Shown here one piece after another: positions 1 to 8,440 of a stretch of DNA of 64,000 bases. The translations under genes and the position numbers were made by a program. The notes under the pieces are model-generated. The model worked only from the letters and a program-made list of their open reading frames with translations. It was not told the origin of the DNA and made no database searches. The DNA is from an uncultured Prevotellaceae bacterium (GTDB lineage: Bacteria > Bacteroidota > Bacteroidia > Bacteroidales > Muribaculaceae). The stretch lies in assembly GCA_900316835.1 (NCBI GenBank), contig ONEL01000011.1:1-64000 (forward strand), written 5' to 3'. Every line of letters begins with the position of its first letter. Positions within the stretch are counted from its first letter, which is position 1.

Positions 1-88
1 GTTCATCGGCATAAAATTCGCCCCATGCGCCTGCTGCCAAAGGAAAGGCTTTAGCAAAATCTTCGTTAGAAAATAGTTCTATCTTCAT
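1..88 (-). CDS. Hypothetical protein, N-terminal fragment cut by the window edge
   Basis: An ATG at 88 opens a frame that runs off the left edge, giving about 29 residues that begin MKIELFSNEDFAKAF. No stop codon interrupts it. I do not recognise the family from so short a piece. It reads in the same direction as nearly all genes in the first 26 kb and lies downstream of the small repeated ORF at 271-480, in the position that other cargo genes occupy relative to such ORFs. The start is the only one available and could be internal to a longer frame. Confidence 0.55.
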   Translation of the reverse strand, partial: MKIELFSNEDFAKAFPLAAGAWGEFYADE

Positions 89-250
89 TTCAGTATTATC
101 ATTTTAATAGCGGAGTAATTTCAATCACTGCTGAAAGCATTATGATATTGGTTCTGCAAATTAGTCTGCGACTTGGCAGACACAAAATGTTTCATCAATG
201 ATTTTGAGTGTCATATTGCTAAATTCCGATTTATAGTTCTAATTTCGCTG

Positions 251-258
251 CAAAGATA
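251..258 (-). promoter_or_regulatory. -7 box (TATCTTTG) after a right-border tail
   Basis: Reading the minus strand, TATCTTTG matches the Bacteroidetes -7 consensus TAnnTTTG. It begins 12 bases after the end of the small ORF at 271-480. The same tail-then-box order occurs at 7187-7194 and 14666-14673. No TTG is found at the -33 position, so the promoter would be weak or only half-preserved. It would serve the gene that starts at 88. Confidence 0.4.
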
Positions 259-270
259 GGCATTTTTCCG

Positions 271-480
271 CTACCTGCGCTTGTTCTTTGGAGATTTATT
301 ATTCATCAACCGTTGGTAATCATCCTGCGCTTGCTTGATGCCCATGTCACCAGTGACCGTGTTGATGGTGACAAACGGCTCATCAAGTCTTGCATTCAGC
401 CTCTTTATCGCCTCCCGCAGTTCGGCATTCTCCTGAATGAGGATCTGCGGACTGGTCTTTCCCGATGCGATGTGGGACAT
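271..480 (-). CDS. Small repeated ORF, type B, with conserved basic tail
   Basis: This 69-residue protein is probably the best-preserved member of the small-ORF family scattered through the first 26 kb. Residues 14 to 32 look helical and charged. The last 20 or so residues (QAQDDYQRLMNNKSPKNKRR) form the tail that recurs in degraded form at about 7205, 8255, 9571, 13881, 14686 and 21893. The function is unknown and no catalytic motif is visible. Its intact frame is notable because the other tail copies carry frameshifts, stops or missing ends. It could be a phage- or element-derived structural or regulatory peptide; that is inference. Confidence 0.6.
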   Translation of the reverse strand: MSHIASGKTSPQILIQENAELREAIKRLNARLDEPFVTINTVTGDMGIKQAQDDYQRLMNNKSPKNKRR

Positions 481-925
481 TTACTATGATCATTCTAACC
501 AGGATAATCTCTAGCATTGTGCGTCAAAAGTGTGCATTTGCACAGAATGACAAGCCACTGCCACAATTGGGAAACTGTTGTTCGGTTGAATAACCGTCAT
601 GTTGCCAAATTATTGCATTGTTTCATGAACGAAAACTGTGCATTTACACAGAAATCAAACATGCGAACTATAAAGATGCCTCAAGATGCCCAAGTTGCTT
701 TAGCGGCAATATTAATCTCAAAATTTTTGGCTATGTGGATAATAGAGTTTTAACTTTGCATTACGAAAAAATGTGGTAATCACATTTTTTTGATAATGCA
801 GAGCATAAGATACTTGTGAATGAGCTGTATGAATGCGGATTCTCTAAGTTTGATATTATGAATAATGGTTGTGAAGCCATTATAAAAACTTCACAACCAT
901 TAAAACTTTAATGTTATCGAAGAGA
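481..925. other. Intergenic region with palindromes and a coding remnant
   Basis: No convincing complete gene lies here. A palindrome TGTGCATTTGCACA sits at 531-544 with a one-mismatch copy at 637-650. A short stem (AAATGTG/CACATTT, 769-787) followed by T residues looks like a plus-strand terminator. Frame +3 stays open from 780 to 911, ending in a TAA, and reads like the C-terminus of a lost plus-strand gene; I cannot identify it. Confidence 0.5.
864..901 (-). terminator. Hairpin terminator of the 1048-aa secreted protein gene
   Basis: A 13-bp perfect stem (AATGGTTGTGAAG at 864-876, its complement at 889-901) lies 25 bases past the stop codon of the minus-strand gene at 926-4072. The U-run is weak on that strand, so termination efficiency is uncertain. 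Confidence 0.5.
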
Positions 926-3900
926 TTATTTCACCAAAACTTTCTTAATGTTGTTGGCACTCTTGATGATATAAATTCCAGGAGTGAGATTATCAAGGCT
1001 ATTACCAACGAGCACGCCATTCATGTTATAAATAGTGATGTCGTTATCATCGGTGACAATTGAGTTTATATTGGTTAAATCCTGATCTTCCACCTTAATC
1101 TCGTCAATGTAGGCAAAGTTATAGCCTGCGGTGCATAGTCCTTTAAAACCAATACGTAATGAATTTGTATTGAATTGACTTAGGTCAATATTATAAGCAG
1201 TCCACTCTGTGACGTTTTCAATAGTCTTAATTTCTTGCCATTGACCACCATTAACGCTGACTTCCACTGTCACTACAGCTCCACCAGTGGGAATGTTTGC
1301 AAAGAAAGTAAGAACCGGTCTCTTGGCAGTGCTGATGTCGATTTTAGGACTTTGAAGTCTCGAGCATGAATTCTCCTCATATCCTTGGAAGTCGGCACCT
1401 GCGCCATCGTTGTTGTGGTCGGCGTCATTACGCAAAGCCCAACGACCATTATAGGACTTGCCTGCCAAAGTCTTGGTAGTCCAGGGGGTGTTGGCATATT
1501 CAGCTTGCGCAAACGACTCAGAGAATGGTATAGCCAAACTTGGGCCAACCAGCACCTCATCGCTATTAGTCTTCAGCGACTCGCCAGCTACATTCTTTGC
1601 CGCTACCACAAATGATGTGACAACCTGAGGTTGCTGGCTGTTGAGACCTGTGATAGTGAACGAAGTGTCGTAGATGTCGGTTGCGATTACTGAGCCATTT
1701 GCATCATAAATTGTGTATGCCACGTCATTGGTGTTTACATAGCCACCATTAGCGCCTGTGTCGCCAACGGCTTGCCATGTGGCGACAGCAGTGCCATCGC
1801 CATTGTCCACGACACTAAATGCCTGTGGTGCAAGCGGTGTGTCGATACCTACCCATACGGTGTCGTTGGCAGCTTCGCTCACCCCCTGGCTGTTGACAGC
1901 GACAACTGAGTATATGTTTTCTCCTTGTTGTGCGTCAAGGTCGGTATAGGTGTATTGAGTAGCCGTGGCACTTGCGGGAGTTATGGTGTGGATTTTTTCT
2001 CCATTGCGTGAAATCTCAAGCGCTGTAAGCTCAGTCAGCTCTTCACCCTTAGCGGTTGTTGCCGGTGATTCAAATGAAATTGTCGCGTTTAGCGCGCCGT
2101 TTTCGCCAGGCACTACGTTCAGGTTGTTGACATGTGCCGGTACGTTGTCACTCTTTGGAGCGCTGATGCTTAAGTTGTCAATGCTCAAGTTGCCTTGGGC
2201 AGCTGGGCTTGTAACATGCATGCCAATGTAGTAGATGCCATCAGCTTCGGGGGTGATTGTTATCTTCTCGGTTGTTACTGTTGTTCCGACATAGGTTCCT
2301 TCTTTAAGAATTGTGGTCATTGCCGCTGCGGTAGCACTATTGCCCATGGCAACAGTCATGTTGTTGGTATAGCGGGAATTAGAACCATTAGCGTCAAATT
2401 GCAGTTCATATCTATAGCCCTTTTGCAGTTTGACAGGAGGCAGAATCAGCCAGTCGTCAGCATCATTGTTATAGTTAGCGCGATAGCGTGCTGTGCCGCG
2501 ATAGTAAGCCCATGCGCTATTGTCGGCGTTAGCGTCAATAATAGTGAAGAGGTCGAGGCTATTTTCATCGGTGAAATCTTGGGAATAGGGGAGAGCTACC
2601 GACTCGCCCACCAGCACCTTGCCCGATACACCAGGCTGGCTGCTGAGGTCACCATTGTTTGCTACCACCTCATAGTAGATAGCTTGCAACGTTTCGCTGC
2701 TGAAGTTGTCTGCATAGCTTGTGCCTTGCACGTTGTTTGCAACCACGTCTCCACTTGGTTGACGAGTGATAGTGTAGGTTAAATCGTTTGCATCGATGTC
2801 GGCATCATGAATGCCTTTAGTAGGAGCGACCCATGTAATGTTTATTACTTGACCGTCTTTAGTCGCTGTTACATTAGAAGGCGATACTGGGGTATCGGGG
2901 CCAATATAAAGACTTGTAGATGCCTTGGGACTATTTCCAGCTTGATTGCTTAGAACTACAATAATTTCATATTCGGCAGCCTCGTTGACTGCTGCATCAA
3001 CCACAACATTGCTGCCGGCTGATGCTTGCCCTTCGGCTAGAACTGTGCCATTGGCAGTGATGGTGTAGTTGATGTCACCGCTCAATGCTTCACCGCTGTA
3101 GGTCTCGCTAGGGACATCAAAAGCTATCTTACCCTGCAGGCTACTGCCAGCGAAGATTGCGGTCAAGTTTTCAGCAGGTGATGGAGCGCCATCGGCTGCC
3201 TCGGCTGCTGGCATGTAGGCACCCTGCACTTGGTCACCATTAGGCAATGCTCCTATTAAAGTGACCGAGCCATTGGTAAGGCTTACGGTGTAAAGGTTGG
3301 CTGCCTCATTGTCGTCAACAGCAAACCAGTAGAAAGTATCATTATTAGTGTCGATAACCGCCGATTGGTAATATCTGTTAGCATTGACTCCAGTGGTGCC
3401 GAGCACCGTTTCCTCACCTGTCGCTTTGTCGATTTTAACAAAATTACCTCCCGTTCCGCTGCCATCAAGAGCAGTCATTGTGATGCCATAAAGTTGTCCT
3501 TGTGAGTCACATGCCATAACCCTGAGTGGGCTTGCCAATGGGGCGATAGCTTCTTTAGTGCCATCTTCAAGGTTCCATTTCGACAGCACATAGCTCACTG
3601 CCTGTGATGCGTCGTCATAAACGTAGGAGCAGGCGTAATGAGTTCCAGTTGTTAAGTCTTTAGTGTTGGCTGTCGCGGCCATGGCATAGACCGTAGCCAC
3701 GTCATATCCCATCGATTTAGTTGATAACTGTTCACCGGTTGTCGCGTCATAGACGTAGTAATTGCTCGACATCACATAACCATAGCTAATAGAGTAGTCA
3801 TAGGCATATAGTTTGCCATTGTCATAGGCTATGCCTCCCGATGCCGCGATAGCTCGGATTCCAGTCACTTTCTCTCTTGCGACTGGTGCCATCGCATTGT

Positions 3901-4072
3901 AGCTGTACACGCCAAAGATGTTTACATCGCGGTCGTTATCATAAGTGAGCACACCATTGATTTTTAGATTTTTAAGCGAAGGTGCTTTGTTGCTGTTCGC
4001 CCATGCTGCAGTTGGTGTGACTGTTACTGCAGTGAGTAATGCGATAGCAACTCGTGTAAAAGTTTTTCTCAT
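926..4072 (-). CDS. Large secreted multidomain protein with sorting-tail-like C-terminus
   Basis: A 1048-residue exported protein. Residues 1 to 25 form a signal peptide ending near AWA. Residues about 40 to 290 carry repeated aromatic strands suggestive of a beta-propeller. Then come several fibronectin-III-like modules alternating with two jelly-roll modules of the choice-of-anchor-J type (the first begins near SLPYSQDFTDEN in style, the second near IPFSESFAQAEY). The last 40 residues (YNMNGVLVGNSLDNLTPGIY and a KKVLVK end) resemble type IX secretion or Por sorting tails. It probably sits on the cell surface and binds glycans or proteins; no catalytic site is visible. It is a single-gene unit with its own downstream hairpin. 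Confidence 0.85.
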   Translation of the reverse strand: MRKTFTRVAIALLTAVTVTPTAAWANSNKAPSLKNLKINGVLTYDNDRDVNIFGVYSYNAMAPVAREKVTGIRAIAASGGIAYDNGKLYAYDYSISYGYVMSSNYYVYDATTGEQLSTKSMGYDVATVYAMAATANTKDLTTGTHYACSYVYDDASQAVSYVLSKWNLEDGTKEAIAPLASPLRVMACDSQGQLYGITMTALDGSGTGGNFVKIDKATGEETVLGTTGVNANRYYQSAVIDTNNDTFYWFAVDDNEAANLYTVSLTNGSVTLIGALPNGDQVQGAYMPAAEAADGAPSPAENLTAIFAGSSLQGKIAFDVPSETYSGEALSGDINYTITANGTVLAEGQASAGSNVVVDAAVNEAAEYEIIVVLSNQAGNSPKASTSLYIGPDTPVSPSNVTATKDGQVINITWVAPTKGIHDADIDANDLTYTITRQPSGDVVANNVQGTSYADNFSSETLQAIYYEVVANNGDLSSQPGVSGKVLVGESVALPYSQDFTDENSLDLFTIIDANADNSAWAYYRGTARYRANYNNDADDWLILPPVKLQKGYRYELQFDANGSNSRYTNNMTVAMGNSATAAAMTTILKEGTYVGTTVTTEKITITPEADGIYYIGMHVTSPAAQGNLSIDNLSISAPKSDNVPAHVNNLNVVPGENGALNATISFESPATTAKGEELTELTALEISRNGEKIHTITPASATATQYTYTDLDAQQGENIYSVVAVNSQGVSEAANDTVWVGIDTPLAPQAFSVVDNGDGTAVATWQAVGDTGANGGYVNTNDVAYTIYDANGSVIATDIYDTSFTITGLNSQQPQVVTSFVVAAKNVAGESLKTNSDEVLVGPSLAIPFSESFAQAEYANTPWTTKTLAGKSYNGRWALRNDADHNNDGAGADFQGYEENSCSRLQSPKIDISTAKRPVLTFFANIPTGGAVVTVEVSVNGGQWQEIKTIENVTEWTAYNIDLSQFNTNSLRIGFKGLCTAGYNFAYIDEIKVEDQDLTNINSIVTDDNDITIYNMNGVLVGNSLDNLTPGIYIIKSANNIKKVLVK

Positions 4073-4571
4073 TTCTAAAAAAGCGGGCTCTTGTTGTTTG
4101 TTGTGGCAATGATAGAGTCCTTTTAAACATTGCCATAAAATGTTATTTTAAGGATCAGTTTGGTTAAGTCTTATTATCCACCAATATAATTGTGATGGAA
4201 TAATATACACGACAAAGATATCGAATATTAAATTAAACCAACAAGAACTTTAAGGATTATAAACGTTAATTATACCACATTTAACCTAAAAGCAAACTCC
4301 TAAAAAGCCCCGCCTTGGAGTAAGACGGGGCAATAGAGTTCTTTTAAACGCTCGGAGCTTGACCGATTGTCGGTGCAAAGATGTATAAAGTTCTGAGTTG
4401 CGAGTATTTTTGTTTGTAAGACAATTACTGACAATGTTGTTTGGGATTTATTACGGACAATAGCTCTTCTTACTTACGATTGCTGTTTAAAAAACGCAGA
4501 TTATACAGATTTTAGTTGCCATGTTAAACTTTGGTACGCTTTTTGTATCATAATAATAAAAACAGGTAGCT
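4073..4571. other. Intergenic region between divergently oriented genes
   Basis: An AT-rich region of about 500 bp. It contains one strong GC-rich hairpin at 4307-4331 (listed separately). I find no coding sequence or convincing full promoter, although the start regions of the genes at 4072 (minus) and 4572 (plus) must be served from here. Confidence 0.5.
4302..4331 (-). terminator. GC-rich intrinsic terminator
   Basis: Arms GCCCCGCCTT (4307-4316) and AAGACGGGGC (4322-4331) pair with one wobble. On the minus strand the stem is followed by TTTTTA. No minus-strand gene ends directly before it (the nearest is the GIY-YIG gene ending at 4971), so it may be a leftover from a lost gene. Confidence 0.65.
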
Positions 4572-4883
4572 ATGATAGGTGAGAAATATCCATATCGCAC
4601 AGGGTCGAGGTTGTTGATGATACCAGTAGCCTTGGTGGTGGGTGTTATCGTAGGCTTGTTGTGGGCTTGGGAAGCTGGGTTGCTTATAGGAGTCCTTCTC
4701 ATTATATTGGGGCCAGAACTTTTTACCATATTCTTCAAGAGGATGCGTCAGCCACTCCAGGAAGAGGAAAACGAGAAAGCGTTAGATAAGAAATCTAAGA
4801 GCCGCAGGTGTCTCCGTGAAGGAAAAGATGATGGCTATGATGATGGGTTTGTGCCGCCAATGTTTTTCTCAGGCAATGAGTGA
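4572..4883 (+). CDS. Small two-helix membrane protein
   Basis: This 103-residue protein has two closely spaced hydrophobic segments (residues about 14 to 32 and 34 to 51), followed by a highly charged cytoplasmic-type tail rich in Lys, Arg, Glu and Asp that ends in a Pro-Phe-rich peptide. It is one of the few plus-strand genes in the left half. The hydrophobic hairpin plus polar tail pattern supports a real protein over the overlapping minus-strand frame 4487-4738, which lacks such organisation. The function is unknown. Its neighbours on both sides are on the minus strand, so it must have its own promoter in the region just upstream. Confidence 0.6.
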   Translation: MIGEKYPYRTGSRLLMIPVALVVGVIVGLLWAWEAGLLIGVLLIILGPELFTIFFKRMRQPLQEEENEKALDKKSKSRRCLREGKDDGYDDGFVPPMFFSGNE

Positions 4884-4970
4884 GTAGTCATACTGCAATG
4901 TCACTTCATTTGAATTCAGATTTAAAGACCCAAAATCTTGCTACATGATAATTCCTTGTCAAATTAGAAT

Positions 4971-5738
4971 TTACTTTCTTATGTACCTTACTGCTCCTCC
5001 TTTGCCAAAGGGATAGTCTGAGACATCTTTATTAAGATATGTGGAATCATTGAGTAGTTTACCTTCAAAGATACAGCGGTCAGACTTAAACTTCGTACCA
5101 TCTTCAGCAACATCTGTCCATTCCCAAGATGTGATTTCTATCACGCTACGGACAACGCCTTTGTATACACCAAGCACGTATTTAATCTCTTGAGGCGCAT
5201 TCTTGCCGATTTTCCAGTACTTGCGAGTAGCTTCATAAATATCAATTCTGCGATACACTCCATCGGCTTTTGCTTGGTCAAAACTTTTGTTTAGACTAAC
5301 TAAAAGCAATGTGTCCCTTTGTTTTACTTCTATTTTCATACAGTTGTAAATTGAATCAATTTCATCGACATCCTTAATACCCTCGTCCCATTGATGGTGA
5401 CCAGCAACAATATTTGCCAATATATTTGTCTTGTTAAACTTTCTATATGTTAGTAAGTCAATAAGCACAGATTCTACAACATACGCCGTATCTTCAGTCA
5501 GATTGTGCCGTAAAATGTAGAGACCCACTTGTTTACCTTCTCTTAAAATACTTCTTATAATATCAAGTTTAAGACTTTGGTCATTACAGTCTAAAGCATC
5601 TTTCGCATGTTGAAAAATCCTATTCCCTTTTCCTTTTCCTATATAGAAAATCCTATTATCTCTCGGATCTATTAAGGCATAAACATAATATGCCAAAGAC
5701 TCTATCGTTTGTTGATTAAACGCATTTATTATACTCAT
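4971..5738 (-). CDS. GIY-YIG nuclease-domain protein (LEM-3-like type)
   Basis: A 255-residue protein. Residues 16 to 100 hold the GIY-YIG core: YVYALIDPRDNRIFYIGKGK supplies the two Tyr-containing strands, followed by a conserved Arg and His (NRIFQH) and a later Glu (VVESVLIDLL), the expected metal ligand. This arrangement matches the LEM-3-like subgroup rather than UvrC or homing endonucleases. The C-terminal half (about 130 to 255) is a separate domain, unidentified by me, that may bind the substrate. The likely activity is DNA or RNA cleavage, possibly in defence or repair. It stands alone between an EamA remnant and a plus-strand gene, consistent with cargo in a variable locus. Confidence 0.8.
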   Translation of the reverse strand: MSIINAFNQQTIESLAYYVYALIDPRDNRIFYIGKGKGNRIFQHAKDALDCNDQSLKLDIIRSILREGKQVGLYILRHNLTEDTAYVVESVLIDLLTYRKFNKTNILANIVAGHHQWDEGIKDVDEIDSIYNCMKIEVKQRDTLLLVSLNKSFDQAKADGVYRRIDIYEATRKYWKIGKNAPQEIKYVLGVYKGVVRSVIEITSWEWTDVAEDGTKFKSDRCIFEGKLLNDSTYLNKDVSDYPFGKGGAVRYIRK

Positions 5739-5827
5739 ATAAATTCCAATATTTATCAGTTCTTATACCAAATTCCGTTTATGATTTCCATCGCCAGGTT
5801 TTTCTGACGATGGCGGTTATCGTATGG

Positions 5828-5974
5828 CTAATTGTACGCAGGTGGAAGTGAGAAACGATAAAAGAGAATGGACGACGTGTTCACACCCTCCTCATAAAGC
5901 GGCAAGGCTCCAAATGGGTTGGTACCATAACAGACCGCGGCCAGTATGCCGCAGATAATTCCTTTATGCTTCAT
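5828..5974 (-). pseudogene. Truncated EamA/DMT-family transporter remnant
   Basis: From the ATG at 5974 the frame reads MKHKGIICGILAAVCYGTNP, the typical first transmembrane helix of a drug/metabolite (EamA) permease, and then FGALPLYEEGVNTSSILFYRF, the usual start of the second segment. Homology stops there and a stop follows at 5828. Only about 48 of the usual 290 or so residues remain. It begins 10 bases after the stop of the flavodoxin-like gene, so it was probably its operon partner before a deletion removed the rest. Confidence 0.75.
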
Positions 5975-5984
5975 TCGCCTGTGG

Positions 5985-6521
5985 TCAGATGCTTTTGCCA
6001 ATCTCGTAGGCTTCCTGGAGTTTTGGATTGCCCTCAATCTCGCGGGCATCGTTCACGCCACCGCAGAAGAGTGTAGCGGCCAGACGGCTCTTGGGATAGC
6101 AGTCTATCCAGCCTGTCAATCCAGCCTCGGCCCGCTTCGGTGTCTCGGCTTCATCCTCAGCAGCAGTTGTAAGCAGGTAGACATCACGGAACTGGTAATC
6201 CTGCTCATACATGGCATTCATGCGGTCGATGAGCGTCTTCATCTGTCCACTCATTTCATAATAGTAGATAGGTGTGGCCCAAACCACCACGTCGGCCTTC
6301 AGCACCCTGGCCATGATGTCGTTCACGTCGTCATTAATGACGCAGCGGCCCAACTTTTGGCATCCCATGCAGCCCTTGCAGAACTGAATATTCTTGTCCA
6401 CAAGAGAAATCTTCTCCACATCGTTTCCGGCAGCTTTGGCACCTTCCACAAACTTCTCGGCGAGCATGTCGCTGTTTGAGCCATGACGCAAGCTCGTTGA
6501 TATTACTATTACTTTTTTCAT
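5985..6521 (-). CDS. Flavodoxin-like NAD(P)H-dependent FMN reductase
   Basis: A 178-residue flavoprotein. The phosphate-binding loop STSLRHGSNSDMLAE (residues 8 to 22) and the WATPIYYYEMSGQMKTLIDRM segment type are hallmarks of the NADPH-dependent FMN reductase family. Residues 48 to 60 contain FCKGCMGC, a Cys-rich stretch seen in iron-sulfur flavoproteins and in related reductases that lack the cluster. It probably reduces quinones or aromatic compounds in the cytoplasm. It follows an AhpD-like gene by 47 bases and precedes the EamA remnant, suggesting an old redox-stress operon. Confidence 0.85.
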   Translation of the reverse strand: MKKVIVISTSLRHGSNSDMLAEKFVEGAKAAGNDVEKISLVDKNIQFCKGCMGCQKLGRCVINDDVNDIMARVLKADVVVWATPIYYYEMSGQMKTLIDRMNAMYEQDYQFRDVYLLTTAAEDEAETPKRAEAGLTGWIDCYPKSRLAATLFCGGVNDAREIEGNPKLQEAYEIGKSI

Positions 6522-6568
6522 ATTCGTCGTAATGATTATTAAATTGAAATGTATCCTAATGATAGCTG

Positions 6569-7153
6569 TTAAATGTTGTCTTCAAGCCAACGACAGAGAT
6601 AATCCACCTGCTCCTTGGTATTGCCCATGAAGACGGCACATTCCTTATGCCCCTCAAACTGTGGGGTTACACCGTCCATTGCGCTAAGAGCCGAAACGGT
6701 AATCAGTTCGCGTTCGGCCGGAGAGAGTTGGTCACAAGCGAAGATATCACCAAAGAGGTGCGACTTCATGTAATAGTCGGCCTGTGGACAGAAAGAATAG
6801 TTCCATGGCGTGCCACCCTCATCACGGGTCTGCATGGCGGTGCCGAGCTGCAATGCTAGCTTGGCATCATCCCAAGCAGCGGGCCGCTGGAACGGCTTTC
6901 CTTCATGGTCGGCTATTCCCTCCGTCTCGCGCTCTGATAGCACACGTTCAAGCGTGTTTAGAGCATTCAGTGAACGGGGAAAGCCCGTATAGGCATAGAG
7001 CTGTGCAAAGGCATCCTTCAGCTCATTCACGCCCACACCGCCGTCGAGCGCCTTGCGAATGGCCACGTCGAGACGTTGCAAGTCACCTCTTGCCTCCAAT
7101 GCAGCACAGCCGCAAAGCAAGAGCATCCGCCTTGGAATTATTTCTTCTATCAT
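6569..7153 (-). CDS. Carboxymuconolactone decarboxylase (AhpD-like) family protein
   Basis: A 194-residue protein with two related helical halves. The second half contains LSPAERELITVSALSAMDGV and then EGHKECAVFMGNTKEQV, the usual CMD pattern (helix, E-H-x-x-x-A-x-x-x-G). The AhpD CxxC pair is not present; the corresponding position has His-Lys-Glu-Cys, so a peroxidase-reductase role is doubtful. Members of this group are often paired with flavodoxin-like or cupin proteins in oxidative-stress operons, which fits the next gene downstream. It starts about 30 bases after a right-border relic whose -7 box (7187-7194) may drive it. Confidence 0.8.
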   Translation of the reverse strand: MIEEIIPRRMLLLCGCAALEARGDLQRLDVAIRKALDGGVGVNELKDAFAQLYAYTGFPRSLNALNTLERVLSERETEGIADHEGKPFQRPAAWDDAKLALQLGTAMQTRDEGGTPWNYSFCPQADYYMKSHLFGDIFACDQLSPAERELITVSALSAMDGVTPQFEGHKECAVFMGNTKEQVDYLCRWLEDNI

Positions 7154-7186
7154 ATAAAATTGCGATTTTTCGTTTTAATTACTCTG

Positions 7187-7385
7187 CAAAGGTAGGCATT
7201 TTTCCGCTACCTGCGCTTGTTTCTTGGGGCTTATTATTCATTATGTGGTGGAATCCGTCTTGGGTTTGGCTAAAAGGCCTTTCTTCAACGCAACATGCAT
7301 TCCACCTAATGTGAGTGATATAGCCATAAATTAAGCGGCTGAGATAAGCTAATGCCAACTCAACCGCTTTAAGTCTTAAAAGACG
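7187..7385 (-). repeat. Separator unit: left-border hairpin, type-D small ORF, tail, -7 box
   Basis: Read on the minus strand from 7385: a left border (CGTCTTTTAAGACTT) and a hairpin with arms at 7359-7369 and 7333-7343. Then, 5 bases on, comes ATG of a type-D ORF (MAISLTLGGMHVALKKG) ending early by frameshift, the basic tail in a second frame near 7205-7245, and the box TACCTTTG at 7187-7194. The order matches the units at 8255-8421, 14020-14118 and 20371-20467. The small ORF is probably non-functional here. Confidence 0.7.
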
Positions 7386-7395
7386 TAAGAATGTT

Positions 7396-7677
7396 TCACA
7401 CCGTTTCCACTTCGTGATATACTTGAAGCACAGGAGCTTGCAATGCTTCTTCGATAGCAACAACTGTGTCAATCGTGAAATTGTGAGTTCCACGCATCCA
7501 TTTACTTATCTCTGCCTCGCTCTTGCCAAGCATGAGCGCGAGGTCTTTTTGCCGAAGGTTACGCTCCTCAAGAATCTCATGAATACGGTCAACAATCTGA
7601 AATGAAAGGCTTACGCGTTCCCTCACTTCGGGGCTTACCTGTCGGCGACGTTCTTCTATTATCTTACTCCGTTTCAT
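7396..7677 (-). CDS. XRE-family HTH antitoxin-like regulator
   Basis: A 93-residue protein with a Cro/CI-type helix-turn-helix at about residues 38 to 75 (RNLRQKDLALMLGKSEAEIS then KWMRGTHNFTIDTVVAIEEA). The basic N-terminal 30 residues are unusual for the family and may contact the toxin. Its start overlaps the end of the upstream gene by 14 bases, the arrangement of a toxin-first, HigBA-like module. It probably represses its own operon and neutralises the partner protein. The separator hairpin begins about 10 bases after its stop. Confidence 0.85.
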   Translation of the reverse strand: MKRSKIIEERRRQVSPEVRERVSLSFQIVDRIHEILEERNLRQKDLALMLGKSEAEISKWMRGTHNFTIDTVVAIEEALQAPVLQVYHEVETV

Positions 7678-8152
7678 CTCTGCTAAAGTTTAAGTTTCCA
7701 ACAATTTCTTTATCAACCAAAACTATTGTGCCGTCTTTAATCCTTGATGAAATAAAGCGGCTTGTATCAATCAATAGTTTGACGTATGGTGCAAGTTGTT
7801 CGCTTTCTTCCCAAGTGGGTGCATCTTTAACTCCACCATTGCCAAACACCAATATTTTATCGGACAATCGCAGGCAGTAAAGCCGCACTTTGTTGCCGAT
7901 GTCAATCGGTATCACACCCACGCCGTCGCCATAATGACCTTCGGGACGGAAATAGCGTTCAAGCGCACCTCGCTCGGCAATATTGTCGAGCCAAGAAATA
8001 ACTACATCTATATCTTCATCATATTCACTTCCAACTGGGAATTTTTCGAAGAAACGCTCTAATTCAGAGAGTTCCTCCCCCTCTAAATGTATGCTGTAGA
8101 AATTCACGTTGGAATATTCTTCAATCAAATCTATGTAATAATGCTGTTTCAT
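7664..8152 (-). CDS. Putative toxin of a toxin-antitoxin pair
   Basis: From the ATG at 8152 this is 162 residues beginning MKQHYYIDLIEEYSNVNF. I chose this start because homologous Bacteroidales proteins, as I recall them, begin with MK-x-YYIDLIEEY and because the upstream extension is unlike the rest. The region around RLYCLRLSDKILVFGNGGVK resembles the central strands of RelE/HigB-like toxins, and the end GNLNF is shared by relatives. It overlaps the HTH gene by 14 bases. Likely role: mRNA interferase or growth inhibitor. No catalytic residue can be assigned with confidence. Confidence 0.65.
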   Translation of the reverse strand: MKQHYYIDLIEEYSNVNFYSIHLEGEELSELERFFEKFPVGSEYDEDIDVVISWLDNIAERGALERYFRPEGHYGDGVGVIPIDIGNKVRLYCLRLSDKILVFGNGGVKDAPTWEESEQLAPYVKLLIDTSRFISSRIKDGTIVLVDKEIVGNLNFSRDETE

Positions 8153-8254
8153 TCTTAACTTATAAGTTATCTCGCCACAAAGGTAAGCCAAAGAATTCAA
8201 AGCATCAAATAAATTAACTTAAAAATTAAGTTTTGCTGCATTTTTTTTCTCTCT

Positions 8255-8421
8255 GTATTACGGACTTTTGTTATTCAACAGACTTAGGTAGTCAACTTGG
8301 GCTTGCTTAAAAGTTTGTCCGAGCCTTTCTTCAGCGCCACCTGCGCACCGTTTATTGTACAATAAGTTAAGCGGCTGATTTACTGCAAAGGTAAACCAAC
8401 CGCATTAAGTCTTAAAAGACG
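8255..8421 (-). repeat. Separator unit: left-border hairpin, decayed type-D ORF, truncated tail
   Basis: On the minus strand the left border (8396-8421) runs into a hairpin (8369-8405). The start codon position of the type-D ORF reads ATT instead of ATG, followed by coding similarity to INGAQVALKKGSDK. A frameshift leads to QAQVDYLSLLNNKSP, after which the basic end of the tail is lost. It lies between the toxin gene and the cation exporter. Confidence 0.7.
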
Positions 8422-8440
8422 ATAGCCGATAAATTGGAAT

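Noticed and set aside
517..753. 78-residue plus-strand frame
   Set aside because: Covers both palindromes, lacks protein-like composition and has no promoter or homology that I recognise.
2195..2782. 195-residue plus-strand frame as a gene
   Set aside because: It lies entirely opposite the well-supported 1048-residue exported protein and has a Cys/His-rich composition typical of antisense frames.
4487..4738. 83-residue minus-strand frame
   Set aside because: Antisense to the two-helix membrane protein at 4572-4883, which has the better organisation.
5946..6479. 177-residue plus-strand frame
   Set aside because: Antisense to the flavodoxin-like gene, whose motifs are clear; no independent support.
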